Shown: positions 23,006 to 35,760, counted from the stretch's first letter. The stretch: DNA of 62,000 bases from Phoronis australis (GCA_002633005.1 NMRA01000002.1:765278-827277), one strand, 5' to 3'. The notes: generated by a model from the letters alone, not told the origin. Program-made: numbers and translations.

Positions 23006-26000
23006 GATATTTACGACAGAGTCTCATGTGTGATCGCACTCCAAATCTTAAGTCGACAAAAAGTATGAGGCAAACCAATGAAGTAGTGAATTTTCCAAAA
23101 ATAATTCCACGTGCATTTTAGAATATATTTGAATAAGTCTTGGAGTTATGGCAAACACGACTGAGTGAGTGTCCCTATTTGAAGCCAGGTGAATTAGGAT
23201 AATGAAAATTAATCCTTTATGTCAAAAATGCACAAAGAGCTTTGATAATTCACTCTTAGCTGTTACATAATCGCCCGTGGTGTTGAGATTAAACATTCTG
23301 TCGGGTATTGGTATTTTTCGGTGAGAGGTTTGTACCTATACCTAGCTGTGTAATTCTGCTTTTTTAATTGATCAATGATGTGAAATGCATATTCTAATTT
23401 GTAGTCAATAATGTTGCAAACCTTAATTTGGGGAGCATCTGCCTCCTGACTTTTGCCACCATACCAACTATTAAAACGGTAATAAACCCACGCTCCGCCC
23501 GAGATTTTGCCAACAAACCAACCATTACGAAATTCATCTCAAATTGCTTTTTAGTCATTTTATAAGTGAGTTCAGGTTTTCAAAAGGTGTGGCACTTCGC
23601 GCTTGATTATTGGTGGAGACCTGGAGTCGAGTTCAATAATGCTATCTTGCTAGGAAAGCAATATTTTGCGAGATATTGCAGTGTGTTTTCAGTAACACTC
23701 CGTGATTTTGCCAGGCTAGGTTCTTGTCGCTGCGAGACAGCCACTGAACAATACCATGTCAGGATTTGCCATTTAATGTGTCCAGTACAGTTTTGGAGAA
23801 AGCCATTGATAGCCGCCTTAATTATCTTACACAAATTTTTGCATTGTTCATTTGTCTTTACAATTTGGAAACACATAAAGATTTAACAGCTATAGAACAC
23901 AACAATTTGTTTAGTTAGCTACAAGGCTGGTTTGATAATGCAACTTCATTATTAATGATGAAATACATATTACACTCAACGTGAAGATAACTTAAATTCG
24001 CATACCTCACGTTTTGCATGGGCCTTCTCGTTTATCACCAATTCCCTTTTTACTGATTCAGTTGCTGTTATCAGTAACCATTTGGACAGATCATAACTGT
24101 AAAAGCGAATTTAACCCCAAACCATACAAAACTCATGGATATTCAAGAGAAATGTACGTCATTCACATGATAAGATATATCTTCGGCGGATAAAGAACCG
24201 AGTCGGTAAGAAGTGAAGTGCAGTTGATAAGAGAAGTACCGCAGCTCTCGTAAGAATTGACTTAATTAAAATAATGAGAATGCCTGTACAATCTGTGAGA
24301 CAGGAACATTACCCCTAGGTCAGAAATAATAGGCCATTTAATCATTACAAACAAAATCTGTTAAATCGGGTCATCAAATAATACACAGTTTCTGTCATTT
24401 CAAAGAAATATCCACGTTTGAAAATAACATGTTCATCCATTGCAAAAGGAAGAAAACTATCAAAATGATTTCCAGTGACTTCACAATCACAATGATGAAA
24501 CATCAAGCATTACTTAATGACTTTATGTATTGTTTTTGAAGTCCAAAACAAATATCAATACCCATAACATATTTCACAATGTAACAACATTTTGTGTTTC
24601 GTTTGCCTGAAATTGACGTCAGTCAATTCTTGACGTTTAGGATAATGTATTCCACCCTCTTTATGAGAGTGATTCAAATATTAGTTTAAGTCTGTCTATC
24701 TGAAATTAGGCAATTCCCACTTAGGAATAAAGTAACCGTTTCACTCATATTTGAAGTCCCATTAAAAGCTATCTAGCCCTGTAAACCATTGCTTTTGATT
24801 TGTTTAAGGATGGAAGCCTTTGTTTGGGTTGTTTTAGTGTTATAGATTCTAATGGTGACCTAGAAACGGCGGTTTGACGTCAGCAGCTGTAGAATGTAAG
24901 TCAAAGTGCTTTGGTCAAGATTATCCATTCTACCAGCGAGAGACACCTCTTTTGTTAACATTGTGAGAACTCACTTATGGCAGCCCATTTCTCGTAAGTT
25001 CGGTTGAGAGCGAAATAATACTTGTAAATTATTGTTTATCCACTGCACGTAAATCAACAATATTTAACAGCATGGATTGTTATAGAGCGCCCCGTACACT
25101 TTACTCTGTGTCTCAGAAACAGAAGTCTCGCCTAGGATCTTTTTCATGAAAGTGACTTTTAAGTCACTCTTAAGTGTTAAAAGACTTAAACCAAAAAAAT
25201 GGTCTTAAGCTCCCACTGCAAAGTTGCTCACGGTCTAGAAATGTTTTGTAAAAATTCATCTCAGCAACTAGCAGTTATGTGTATATTGAGAGAAGTTTTT
25301 TATCTTTTGCTGAAATGAGATTTAACAAGTTTTAAAAATAGTTGTGTTACGTGTACCCCTATTTCAAAAAGACGTCATTTTTAAAATCACGTGCCGTTCA
25401 TGCAGCAAAATATTTGTGGTTTTCAAATATCATAAAAATTTCAAACAAAGAGTTGTTCTGGTGAATGAACGCCGTTTTTTGAAATAGCTGCCGCCAGCAC
25501 ACACGGTTTTGTTTACGTGCAACTTATCAGTTAAATCAAATCTCCCGCAAAAAAGCTTTCCCACAATGCAAAGCTCTTGTTTGTCAACCCATACACTATG
25601 AGTAGTGAGTCTGTAGTATGTATTAAAACTTCTGAACATTTTTATTCATTATTATGCTTCGTAAAGTTCATAATGTTCAGGGAAATATGGGCCAGAATGC
25701 AAGATGAAGCACACCTGCAGGCCGAGAGCATGCGTGGCTCGATTTCCTGATCCGAAGGCCTGCAACTGAAATTCGCCAATCGAATGTCAGATCGTCTGGT
25801 TTAGAAAACTCGCCACGAGTTCAACCATACAATTCCTGCAAGTTCCACCCGTCAGACAACTCTCACCGACTACATGTATCTATGAGTGTGACGTCATTCA
25901 ATTTATTCCATGACAAACACGACTTTACCAGTGACTCACTGGAATTTGCGCTACTGACCTACATTTTACTCCACGTGCAGGGCACGCACTTGATCGACCT

Positions 26001-27473
26001 TGGACAACGCACTTCCAAATGCCTATGTTAAAACACACTAATTATTTCTTTTCATTGATAAATTTGCCATTATTTTGGAAATTTAAACTAAAGAAGGGAA
26101 CTTGAATCACCGCGACTGCCACTACCGTAAGGCATAGCTTAGACATAAATCGAGAACAAAACAGAGAGTTTCGACTGCTATTGTATTATACTAATTAATA
26201 TACAATCTAATAAACGCATTATCTCTCTTTCTCTCTTTTGACAAAAAATGCGTTTTTCAGCGATTGCTGTTTGGCCGTGACTCCAAAGTTCCGGAACTCA
26301 ACATCACAAGAAAGATTCCATCGATTTTAGTCGCGTTTCAATTTTCTGAAAGCACAATATTTTAATGTGAAAACCGTGTCTCGGATTTTTTATTAGAAAT
26401 TTCTTCCTTTTTCTGTTTAAACTCAATAGTCATGTTATTTTTAGATAATTACTAAACATTGAACGTATTTTCCCTTTAAAAACATCGGCGCTAGCTACGG
26501 AAAATCCCAGACGCGGTTTTTCAGTGTCAATACAGAAAGTTTCATAAATGCTTGTGAAACGACGATTTCCCTGTCAGTGTACCATTCAAAAAACATTTTT
26601 TGTCGAAAATTTATGGTCACGTGACCAGGAGAATGACATAGTGTTTTGAATGATATGCATAGATTTTCAGAATATATACTTTTATGAGTTGTCAGTCGCT
26701 AGTTACGTACTTATTTCAGGAAAAAGACAGTTAAATTAGGGTTATGCGTAACCTTAAGTCTTAAGTCATTTTTCATGAAACAGGTCCCAAACACCGTTTT
26801 ACGTTAATTTGCACCAAATGCAAAAGAGCTCACGCAAAGTTTTATTTTTTGATCGGTTATCATATGGTTTTACAAGGGAAAAACGATCTCTGGAGCGACA
26901 AGTCCGTCGTTTTACGTTGATGTTTTTTAAATTTGTCCACTAAATCAAACATGATTGTGGTTTTGTCAAGACCGTATTCCCACTATGCGTTTTGTCTCGA
27001 ACCCTCGGCGTTCAGTCGTTAGGTTCATTATGTAATGTCGCCGGATTTTTGTGGAGAGTACCAAAACTGAAATCCTTACAGTATATGCAATTAGAAAAGA
27101 CATTTGCCCGAAGTCCTACGTGGCCACCGTATTGGATTTTACAAAATGGCTACCATTGTCTATATTGGAGTCTCGAAACAACCTAGAGCTTTTCTTTAGA
27201 CGGCTAAACTACCAATTCAAGGGCCAAAAAATTCAATGTTATCAAAATAGATAAGCTACACTCAACTACACAGTTAACAGACTAGAGTTTTCAGTTATAT
27301 TGAATGTTTTACTAATGATCAGACACCAACGTTCTTATTGGTCAATGTCCATTAAGAACCAGCATGCTCATTGTCCAATCTTGAAGACAATCGTGCCATA
27401 GTTGTTCTGCGAGTCCTCATTTTGACACAGACTTCCCCTCTGGCGGATTGGAAGAGCAGGTTCTTTTACATTG
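23006..27473. other. No gene recognised
   Basis: Sequence rich in AT with a half MITE end at about 26755 and a TTAAGT-rich patch at 25140-25210 (AAGTGACTTTTAAGTCACTC forms an imperfect hairpin). No exon or RNA gene can be supported. Confidence 0.4.
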
Positions 27474-27867
27474 TCAGCTAACTATCTCACTGAAGACCAT
27501 TGATCTACAACGGATAAATGTCATGGTTGATATCGGCTTCTCAAAGGACTCCATGAGGCAGCCATTCTGCAGGAGACTAACTTGAGAACCATTCAGAGCA
27601 ATGCTGGTCTGTACCCACAATCTGGATTGTATAAGGATTCTCAGGACATGTTGTCTCCGAGCTCCATTGGTAGGAGGTACCTTTACACTTTCTGCAGTTT
27701 GTTTAAAGAAGAGGCGCCGTCATAGTTCGGAGATGGACTTGATGTGGACGTTTCTGGCGGAGAAATGCTCAGGTAAAGCTTACCAGAGTGACCAACACAA
27801 GCTGGATCACTTCTGCCTCTAGTGAAAGCATTTGCAGAGAATTAGTATCATCTTTGTCTTTCTTCAT
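27474..27867 (-). CDS. Candidate two-exon gene, 58 codons
   Basis: ATG at 27867 opens 28 codons (MKKDKDDTNSLQML...LVTL) ending at CTG|GTAAGC. A 217-bp intron ends TCTCCTGCAG at 27567, and exon two (27566-27474) continues in phase 0 (NGCLMESFEKPIST...) to TGA. Intron size and both splice signals are ordinary. No signal, membrane segment or family motif is visible. The short length means chance remains plausible. Confidence 0.25.
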
Positions 27868-28523
27868 CTACACTTGCAGTCATGTTGCTTTGCCTGTACG
27901 AAACAACGTTTCAATGTTGTCAGCATCATGCGACGAATGCAAGGATGGCAAAGCCGTTGCTTCTTCTGCCTGTATGATTCTCCTGGTTAGTTCTCTCACC
28001 ATTACCCCCCATAGGCCGTGGAAATAAGCACTTTCTCAAGCATGAGACCGTCGTGTCCGTAGAAAAAATGCCTGTGCATGGATTCGGTTCCCTTTTGGTA
28101 CCAGGAAAATCTGATGAATCAACAGTGTGTCTGTTTCTAGAAAAGCAAATATTTCTTAATCGTGTTTTACACTAAAGAAGTGATCATCAGATTAAGTGGT
28201 GGACCGGGGATTTCGGAAAAATGCACCCATCGACAAAAATAGTTCATGGTCACTTTTCAGGAATGAATGAAGGCAAAGCGCCTGTGATCGCCTTTTCAAG
28301 AACATGAAGTACCATAACGCATTCATTACCTTTTCATTTCGTGGTCTTCAATTAGCTAATTACGATTGACAAATGTCGCTTATTTTATTTAATAACCATC
28401 AAACAACCAATAAAATGAAACCATGCTGGTATTTGTTGCACATGATTTTTGTTTTTCGGTTACCACGCATAATACGTTCCATAATTCGCGAAACGATTGT
28501 ACTGCACACATCTAGTATGTGAC

Positions 28524-28708
28524 CCATGCGCGCACTCAGGGGGCTCGAACGAGCCTCCCATTTGGCGATGTGGGCAAAAAGGTCCACCTTAGAGAAACAA
28601 AAAGTCCCGGCCGAAAAAGTAGAAAACGAGACAAAGGTAGGAACTACCAAAATTTGGCGAATGCACAATTTATAGCTCAGAACGTACCCCGTTTTTTCGT
28701 AAGAGGTC
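28524..28708 (-). mobile_element. Non-autonomous GC-ended element, copy 2
   Basis: It reads CATGCGCGCACTCAGGGGGC, then CTCGAACGAG, GGTCCACC, AAACAAAAAGTCC and CCCCGTTTTTT, matching the reverse complement of 554-802. Its far end is lost near 28708. Confidence 0.65.
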
Positions 28709-29683
28709 CTGGTACTTTTATTAGATTGGACTTTTCTCCATTGCCTTTCTTTATCCCTCTTAGCAATCGGCAGAGAGTCATAACTGTTGTTTCAAATGCA
28801 CGCAGATTTCATCGTAATTCCTTGTGAGAGACATCATTTTGTCGTTAACATAATTTGACTGGCATTGTGGTTAGTGGTTTCTTAGCCATCATCTGCAGAA
28901 CAACCATTCCATCTACCACTGGAGTTGTCCATTTGTGCTTTGCTTACGCAGGGTGACATGACATTAAAGCTCTTGGCGCGAGTAATGTAAAAATGGCCAG
29001 TTGCTGATTTGGGCAAATGAACGAAGGACCGTTCGAAAAAAGTTTGACTGAGAGTATTTGTTCAAACTGAGAACGCCTTCCTAAGATGTCACTCTTCCGG
29101 CGTATGGGAAGACTTATGGGATGGCCATAGTTTCCACTGGAGTCATGAGTTGAGACGGGGGTACTGCGTAGATAAACGACTGACATGGCAGTGCAAACGA
29201 TTCCACATCCAGAGACCGAACTATTGCCGGCAAGCGAGTGGTGTCTAGAGCGTGGGTATGGAATTTGAACCGCTGGTATTGGTGTTTGCTGGTACGGGAC
29301 TAGAGTTATGGGATCGAAGCAATTAGAAACTCGGTCACAGAACCGTTCCCACACCCTGATTACGAATGCAAATAAATACAGGCATCATACTCGACCTTAG
29401 GCTTCTCGCAGGCTTACATTAACCGTGACCTTGGACTAGGAACTGCGCTAACACTGTACTTGCTGTACGTTTTTGTTGCTATGATTTTCTAGGTTGCTGC
29501 GAGTTCAGCAAAACCTTGAAACGAATTTAAAATCGTCGGGTTACCGATCCACCGAGCCAACACTGGCAAGCATTTAGCGCACTGACTTGTTCACGGGAAA
29601 TCTCAGGAGAAATCATTGGCGAAAAACGTATTCTTGACCTGTTGGAGTATTTTTGTTGTTTCTCAAACATTTTCGTTTCATAG
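28709..29683. other. No confirmed gene; one 136-codon open frame
   Basis: A minus-strand frame at 29354-28944 is open for 136 codons but is proline, serine and cysteine mixed, has no domain and is of the length expected once or so by chance in 62 kb. Nothing else was recognised. Confidence 0.4.
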
Positions 29684-29759
29684 AAAACCTGGTACAGCGA
29701 ATGCAACAGTAACGATCTATCTATTACAACATTTCTGTGCACAAGGAGTTTCCATATCG
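29684..29759 (+). CDS. Candidate orphan internal exon
   Basis: A 76-bp segment is bounded by a strong acceptor (ACATTTTCGTTTCATAG) and a good donor (TCG|GTAAGT). Two frames are open; one has a cysteine-bearing, extracellular-like reading (KTWYSECNSND...FLCTRS). No neighbouring exon was identified, so support is splice signals alone. Confidence 0.2.
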
Positions 29760-29941
29760 GTAAGTTGTCACTTACACTACTTTTCGAGTTCACCGAGTGA
29801 ACTCACTCTGATTTAAAGAACGCTGATTACTTCAGGGCAAAAGTAAAAAAAAAACTTTGGAAATCGCCTTCAAACATTTTTGTTAGTCAAGTCAAAATGA
29901 GTTCCGCTTTTCAAAGTAGTTTTTCCATACGCTGTCGACGG

Positions 29942-30885
29942 ATTAAGGTTTCCGGAAGTGACGTTCAGGGCCCGAATCATTCCCCGCTATCTCTGTTTAC
30001 ATGCATTTTGGACTGTGTTACAGAGAAACCGGATGCGTCATTGTGTACGCCAACTTGTTACGAGTTACACCATGCTTATCTTTTCTGTTTGTATTATTCA
30101 GTATGCCTGGAAGTTGTTGCAATCGTTACGAACTCATGAACTGAAGGTATAGACTTTCCGTTTCATCGATGTTCAGAGCATGACAAGACCTGTGGGAGTC
30201 CGCTCGTTTGAGTCAAGAATGCAGCGTTGCCCGTTCACCCCACGGCTAAAGCGGTGCAAAAATAGTGTGTGCGCGGCATCATTTGTTGCGGAGAGATAAT
30301 GCACGCAGAGACCATGAACATAGTGTCTGCTAAGCATGTTCTGAAGAAGAATGCAATACTATTGGCCTTACCCTTCTCTGGTCCGTCGCCACTTGCTAGA
30401 GTGCTTCTTTGGAAATTACTGTAGCGTCGCGAGCTGAAACTGCTGTAGGGACACAAGGTCACGAAGTTGTCGTTGTCCGTCCTTGTCAAGAGTCATCGCA
30501 GCGTCCAAGGCCAGCAACCAGCACGGTATCACGGTGTATTTGTAGTCGCCGACACCAGCCATTTCCTGTATATTGCATTAAATTAATGGCTAAATCCCAC
30601 TGAACTGAGGTCTAGTTCAAGCGACTGTACGAGGAAACTCGTGAAAGGCAACGATAACGGCGATGTTTGGAAATTTGTATGCTGTCAACGGATGTCCACA
30701 ATAATTCTTCACACAAGCAATGCTGGTGGGAAGTGATTCGGGTCGCGAATGTCACTTCCGGATTGCTGCATGCACGATCAATTAGAACCCGGGACTGATT
30801 TAATAAGCTTGAAAATTTACCAAAAATATTCACAAAATAGTAATTTAGTAAAACTGTTGCCGAAAACGATTGCCTTCCCCGTTAA
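29942..30885 (-). mobile_element. Old relative of the TTAA transposon
   Basis: The right end reads CGATTGCCTTCCCCG before TTAA (30882-30885), parallel to GGTTGCCTTCGCCT-TTAA of the element at 31814-33352. Inside, TCCGGAAGTGACATTC (reverse strand, about 30755) pairs with TTCCGGAAGTGACGTTC at 29949, mirroring the same block in the younger element. A minus-strand ATG at 30562 begins MAGVGD, identical to the start of the younger element's protein, at nearly the same distance from the terminus (319 versus 334 bp). The frame then decays. The left terminus cannot be placed precisely. Confidence 0.5.
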
Positions 30886-31809
30886 GTGTTTTCATTGGCG
30901 TTTGCTTAACCTACGCTGGCATCCACATTAATAGTTCCACGTTTAATTGTTAATTCATATTAAAAACTATTAAAAGAACACAAACAAAACGTTATAAAAG
31001 TGATTTTTTATTCACTTTTTTCTTGCTTATGGTTTCTGCAGGCGTATATTTATCTACTTATACGTAAATACTTTTATCAGCTACAGGTACATTCTTACGT
31101 CGTTCTTTGCATACCGTTGATGTGCATTGCAAGTGCTTAAGTGCATAGTAAAACGTTGCCGTTTTGACGCTTCCGTTCACACATTTCTTTAGAGCACTCA
31201 AAAATGTGACAAGGCGTCCCAGTTCTGATTGCAAAATCTTGACGGGTGTCGCTTCATGTACGATTGCGACAAAAGCATCAATAAGCAATGGGCGGATGGA
31301 CACGATAACGTCACATTAAACTCCGACAATAGTTTTATTGTGACAAATGTTTGACTTAACTGTCAAATACTTCTGACAAGATGTTTATCCAACTTTAACA
31401 GGGTCTTATGGCAAGGGTTCTGTCAAAGGTTATTTTGACAACTCTATGTATATAGACTACTTGCAGTTCTCGTACAAGGCAGCTGAACGGTGTAGCTTAA
31501 AGAATTCTTCAGAACTGCGTCAGGCACGCGATTTGTACGTCCAGAATACGATAGGCATGTACACTACTCGCGCAGCGTGGTTCCATTGCTGGGCCATAGG
31601 AAATGTCCCCCAATAGTTTAAAGGCGTCATGGTGAAACTGATGGGGGATCGGCGGAGGCGATGTTACATGAATTCCATTTCGAGTTAAATTCGTTCTTCA
31701 TTTCAGTAGATTTCGCAGCGCGGTAGAAGTTTCACACGTTACTTTTAATACCTCTTAAAAGGATTTTGTGAGTACATCTTTGTGGCACCCCCGGCCCCAC
31801 ATCGCTTCA
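30886..31809. other. No gene recognised
   Basis: Spacer between two related transposons. A minus-strand frame at 31303-31058 is open for 81 codons without domain or splice support. Confidence 0.4.
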
Positions 31810-32085
31810 TTAAAGGCGAAGGCAACCTTTTTCCATGTCCTTTTGAGCTAAAATAAGGTTGGTTGGTTATCCTAGACATATTTTCGACTTAATTACAGCT
31901 TTTCGTAATTTTATTAATTACTCGTCCGCTACTGCGGAAGTGACGTTTTAGGAGGCAAGCATTTCGCGCCAATTTCTTTTCATATAGTCTGACTGTGAGA
32001 GCTGCCGAGTCAGTCATTGTTCTATCTCGGTTGTGTTAAGTTCCGTCGTCGTTTGCTTTCATTTACTAGTCAGTCAACATGCCAC

Positions 32086-32855
32086 NNNNNNNNNNNNNNN
32101 NNNNNNNNNNNNNNNNNNNNNNNNNNNNNNNNNNNNNNNNNNNNNNNNNNNNNNNNNNNNNNNNNNNNNNNNNNNNNNNNNNNNNNNNNNNNNNNNNNNN
32201 NNNNNNNNNNNNNNNNNNNNNNNNNNNNNNNNNNNNNNNNNNNNNNNNNNNNNNNNNNNNNNNNNNNNNNNNNNNNNNNNNNNNNNNNNNNNNNNNNNNN
32301 NNNNNNNNNNNNNNNNNNNNNNNNNNNNNNNNNNNNNNNNNNNNNNNNNNNNNNNNNNNNNNNNNNNNNNNNNNNNNNNNNNNNNNNNNNNNNNNNNNNN
32401 NNNNNNNNNNNNNNNNNNNNNNNNNNNNNNNNNNNNNNNNNNNNNNNNNNNNNNNNNNNNNNNNNNNNNNNNNNNNNNNNNNNNNNNNNNNNNNNNNNNN
32501 NNNNNNNNNNNNNNNNNNNNNNNNNNNNNNNNNNNNNNNNNNNNNNNNNNNNNNNNNNNNNNNNNNNNNNNNNNNNNNNNNNNNNNNNNNNNNNNNNNNN
32601 NNNNNNNNNNNNNNNNNNNNNNNNNNNNNNNNNNNNNNNNNNNNNNNNNNNNNNNNNNNNNNNNNNNNNNNNNNNNNNNNNNNNNNNNNNNNNNNNNNNN
32701 NNNNNNNNNNNNNNNNNNNNNNNNNNNNNNNNNNNNNNNNNNNNNNNNNNNNNNNNNNNNNNNNNNNNNNNNNNNNNNNNNNNNNNNNNNNNNNNNNNNN
32801 NNNNNNNNNNNNNNNNNNNNNNNNNNNNNNNNNNNNNNNNNNNNNNNNNNNNNNN
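32086..32855. other. Assembly gap of 770 N
   Basis: A run of N lies inside the TTAA transposon. All open frames crossing it are artefacts. The gap probably exists because the repeat could not be assembled. Confidence 0.99.
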
Positions 32856-33018
32856 CAGCTGCCTGTGCCTGTGCGTACTCTGCCTCGTTATACTCGGGCT
32901 CAAACATGTACCCACCCACTGAATGTCCGTGAAAAAATTCCTCGTCACCACTGCTGTGAACAAGGTCTCCGTCACTCACACTACTGTCACTGTGATATGG
33001 GTCACCGACTCCAGCCAT
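32856..33018 (-). CDS. N-terminus of transposon-borne acidic protein (partial)
   Basis: ATG at 33018 opens about 54 codons running into the gap: MAGVGDPYHSDSSVSDGD, then HSSGDEEFFHGH, GGYMFEPEYNEAE and AQAQAA. The pattern of an Asp/Ser/Glu-rich head followed by an YMFEPE box is one I associate with invertebrate multi-copy proteins annotated as P2X7-like, which carry a cysteine-rich domain further on. That domain, if present, is in the gap. It lies inside the inverted repeats, so it is transposon cargo. The assignment is from memory of the pattern, not a search. An alternative is an unrelated acidic ORF of a Kolobok-like element. Confidence 0.45.
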
Positions 33019-33356
33019 TTTCAGCTTACAACACACTAAACAATCCCTAAATCCAACCTAGTTGAGTTCTCTACTAACCTATCTTGCCGCAGAATACTCG
33101 CCGATGGAAAGTGGTGGCGACAATTGTTGGAAAACAGCACAAAACAAAAGTAGAATAGAACAGATTCGCACAGTAAAGTCAACGCAAAACCAAGTGGTGG
33201 GAAACGCTTGCCTCCTAAAACGTCACTTCCGGAGCAGCGGACGAGTAATTAATAAAATTACGAAAAGTTGTAATTAAGTGGAAAATATGTCTAGGATAAC
33301 CAACCAACCTTATTTTAGCTCAAAGTGACATGGAAAAAGGTTGCCTTCGCCTTTAA

Positions 33357-35249
33357 GACTAACCCTAACGGTCACACGAAACACTAAATATGCATAACTT
33401 AGTCAGGTCTAGCTACATTGTACCCGTTCTAGCAAGATTTTGTTGAAAAATGTATACCCAAGTTTCTGACAGATACCTCCTCGGGATTAGCCATCCAAGC
33501 TGCAAAGTCCGCAGACCTATGGCGGTTTGGGGTGCCAAACCATCTTGGGGGAAATGGAAGCGACTGGAGGAAATCGGAACTATGGGAAGACAAAAACAAA
33601 ATTTGGTAAAGTCTCAGTTTTTGCCTCTCCAATAATTACCTTCCTACGGGTTTCCATTAGAGATCATGTTTGCAGGAACACATCCTGAGCTTTCTAAATG
33701 TAATGCAATTCGAACTCATGTGTACATATACATTTGTATGTCATGGTACTTGAGCTGCATGTTTTGTTTTCCGAGACACAAAATCCGTTGAACATACGTA
33801 TACCTACATATTTATTTATTTGAAAACGCTCTCATTCCATCACATGCGGTTGTGCAGTTAATCAGGTCACGTACTCAGGTTTGGACAACAAGTGATTTTT
33901 ACAAATAACTCAATGGGATCAAAACATCAGAAAAAACTACGCATGTACATGACGTTATGTAACTGATAACCTGTGTGAGGGTAAAAGATTAGCCAAAAAT
34001 TTTAAGCCGCCAATAGCACCCAAATTTGTGGTGTGGAGCACCCTATGGGATGGCCATCAACTTTACTGTCGCTTCTCACTTTTCATCAGTCATGATATTA
34101 AATATTGTATACCCCTGTGTAGCCTAACACATGTGCGAAAATCGAAGTCATAACATACACTGTCACGTTTTTGATTGAAAGCTCCCATTGGACTTAACGT
34201 GGTGTGGCGGTGTAAACGAAACGACGGCTAAAGCAATCACATTAGAAAGACAGTTATGGGTGACACAGCTCGAACAATACTTCCAGGAATACGAATACAA
34301 CAATTTTCAAAATAAACAAGACAGCGTCGAAATTCGACAAAGTTTCAGCGACGCACAAACCGCAACTAAATATCCACTTCTTTTTGACTAGAACCCGTTT
34401 CAGTTCCAGCAAATTCTCTACAAAATATGGAGAGGTGTTGCTCCTCGCCCTTTGTCGAAACCGCAACAACTGTCCTTGCTCGTTAATTTTCAAATAGATA
34501 CTTAGCATCCAGGCGCTACAACGTCACATTTAAATCTACTTAAGTTGGACAAAAACGTCATTTTATACCAACAATGTTTGAGTAAATTCATTTTCTAAGC
34601 AAGTGTGGACTTCTGCCCTAAGTCTCTCTACTGTACCTGTACAGTAGTACTAGTCACCATCTCTGAGAAGTTATACTAAACCACATCCTACAGTTACGTA
34701 AGAGAACGACTAATTAAACACAAATACGCAATCAGCGACACAGGCATTAGGGGAAATATTGAAACTCAATGAGTGAGCGAATAATAATGACATATTATGT
34801 GAGGTTATCCTGTAATGATTCCACTCAAGCCTATCAATAACATTGGAGCCAGATTCACAATGTAATTGTTTTTGTGAGTCATGTGTTAAGTCGCGATTGG
34901 GGGAATGGGTGCACAAGTTATAACTTTATTGTACTATGGTCAATTTTGATGCTTTCTGATAATTTGTGAGATTGGCCTGAAGAAGTAGTGAACTCTCATT
35001 TGTTTTGATGTCCTCTAAACGCCTAACCGGAAGAATTTGAGAGCAATTTTATATCGGTAAGTGTCCCAAATAAAAACTTGTTTTTGAACAACTGTAGACC
35101 TTACGCAAACGTTGATTTTTGAGTAACAGCAATGTATGCGCTTGCTGCTATTGATTGGAGCCTGTAATCAGTCCACTCAATGTTATCCCGGTGCGGCAGA
35201 AGATGCTGTTTGACAAGCGTGACATTCGCCCTTCCAGTAATGATTACAG
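33357..35249. other. No gene recognised
   Basis: No exon, RNA gene or transposon end was found. The sequence is AT-rich, with scattered chance frames. Confidence 0.45.
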
Positions 35250-35480
35250 ACTCCGCAATCGTTGTTTCAAGTGGAAGTTAACTCGGACAAGCACAGTGGT
35301 GACTGCAACACAAAATCCTGTTTTAAGTTCCGTAGTTGCGCGAATCACGCGAAGGAAGCTAGTGTGGTCACGGCCACGTGCTTGGCCTATAGGGAGATAT
35401 CTCGCGAAGTCTCATGCCAAGAATTGTGCGATGACACTTGGTTTACCTCAAAATCCAACTGCTGCCTGGTGATTTATTAA
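35250..35480 (+). CDS. Candidate cysteine-rich exon, Ly6/uPAR-like spacing
   Basis: After an AG site (GATTACAG, 35248-35249) about 76 codons stay open to TAA. Within them lie Cys residues spaced C-x4-C-x5-C-x13-C-x11-C-x3-C-x10-CC (GDCNTKSCFKFRSC, TATCLAYREI, SCQELCDD, SKSNCCL). A late C-x3-C and a double CC near the end recall Ly6/uPAR three-finger domains, which are small secreted or GPI-anchored folds. The usual final Asp-x-Cys-Asn is missing, as the frame stops soon after CC. A second frame over the same DNA is also open, which weakens the case. Confidence 0.25.
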   Translation, partial: TPQSLFQVEVNSDKHSGDCNTKSCFKFRSCANHAKEASVVTATCLAYREISREVSCQELCDDTWFTSKSNCCLVIY

Positions 35481-35760
35481 TTGGCCCAGTTATGTTGCAC
35501 ACCCGGCGGAATTGATGAGGAACATATTTTTGCAACCTTAAACAAACGTTATAGGCTGTAAAAGTCACATTTCTTGTCCAGTTTTCAAAAGTCAAAAACC
35601 CTATCACGTATCCTCTTCACAAACTATTCTAGTATCCCATTTACAAACTTTTAAAACCAAAATTTAAAAATACTATTGTCGGTCGCAATGTGTTTATGAT
35701 TGGTCTGGTTACATAGAGAAAGATAACGTCAGCAGCCGGAGGCATTTTTATAAACCACAG

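Larger units (their letters stand above)
31814..33352 (-). mobile_element. Young TTAA-flanked DNA transposon, 1.54 kb
   Basis: TTAA target copies lie at 31810-31813 and 33353-33356. The terminal inverted repeats begin AGGCGAAGGCAACCTTTTTC and are about 150 bp long (31814-31965 and 33202-33352), with only a few mismatches, so insertion is recent. TTAA targets fit Kolobok or piggyBac. The AGG start and long repeats favour Kolobok-like, by inference. The centre is an assembly gap, so length is only nominal. On the minus strand it encodes an acidic protein N-terminus. A diverged relative lies just to the left (29942-30885). Confidence 0.75.

Noticed and set aside
23566-23886. 106-codon plus-strand frame after a CAG
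   Set aside because: Open on both strands, with no donor, domain or phase-matched partner.
28944-29354. 136-codon minus-strand open frame
   Set aside because: No domain, splice signal or repeat copy. One frame of this length is expected by chance in 62 kb.
32017-33050. Five open frames of about 300 codons across the assembly gap
   Set aside because: Nearly all residues are unknown. Only the minus-strand end at 33018-32856 has real sequence support.
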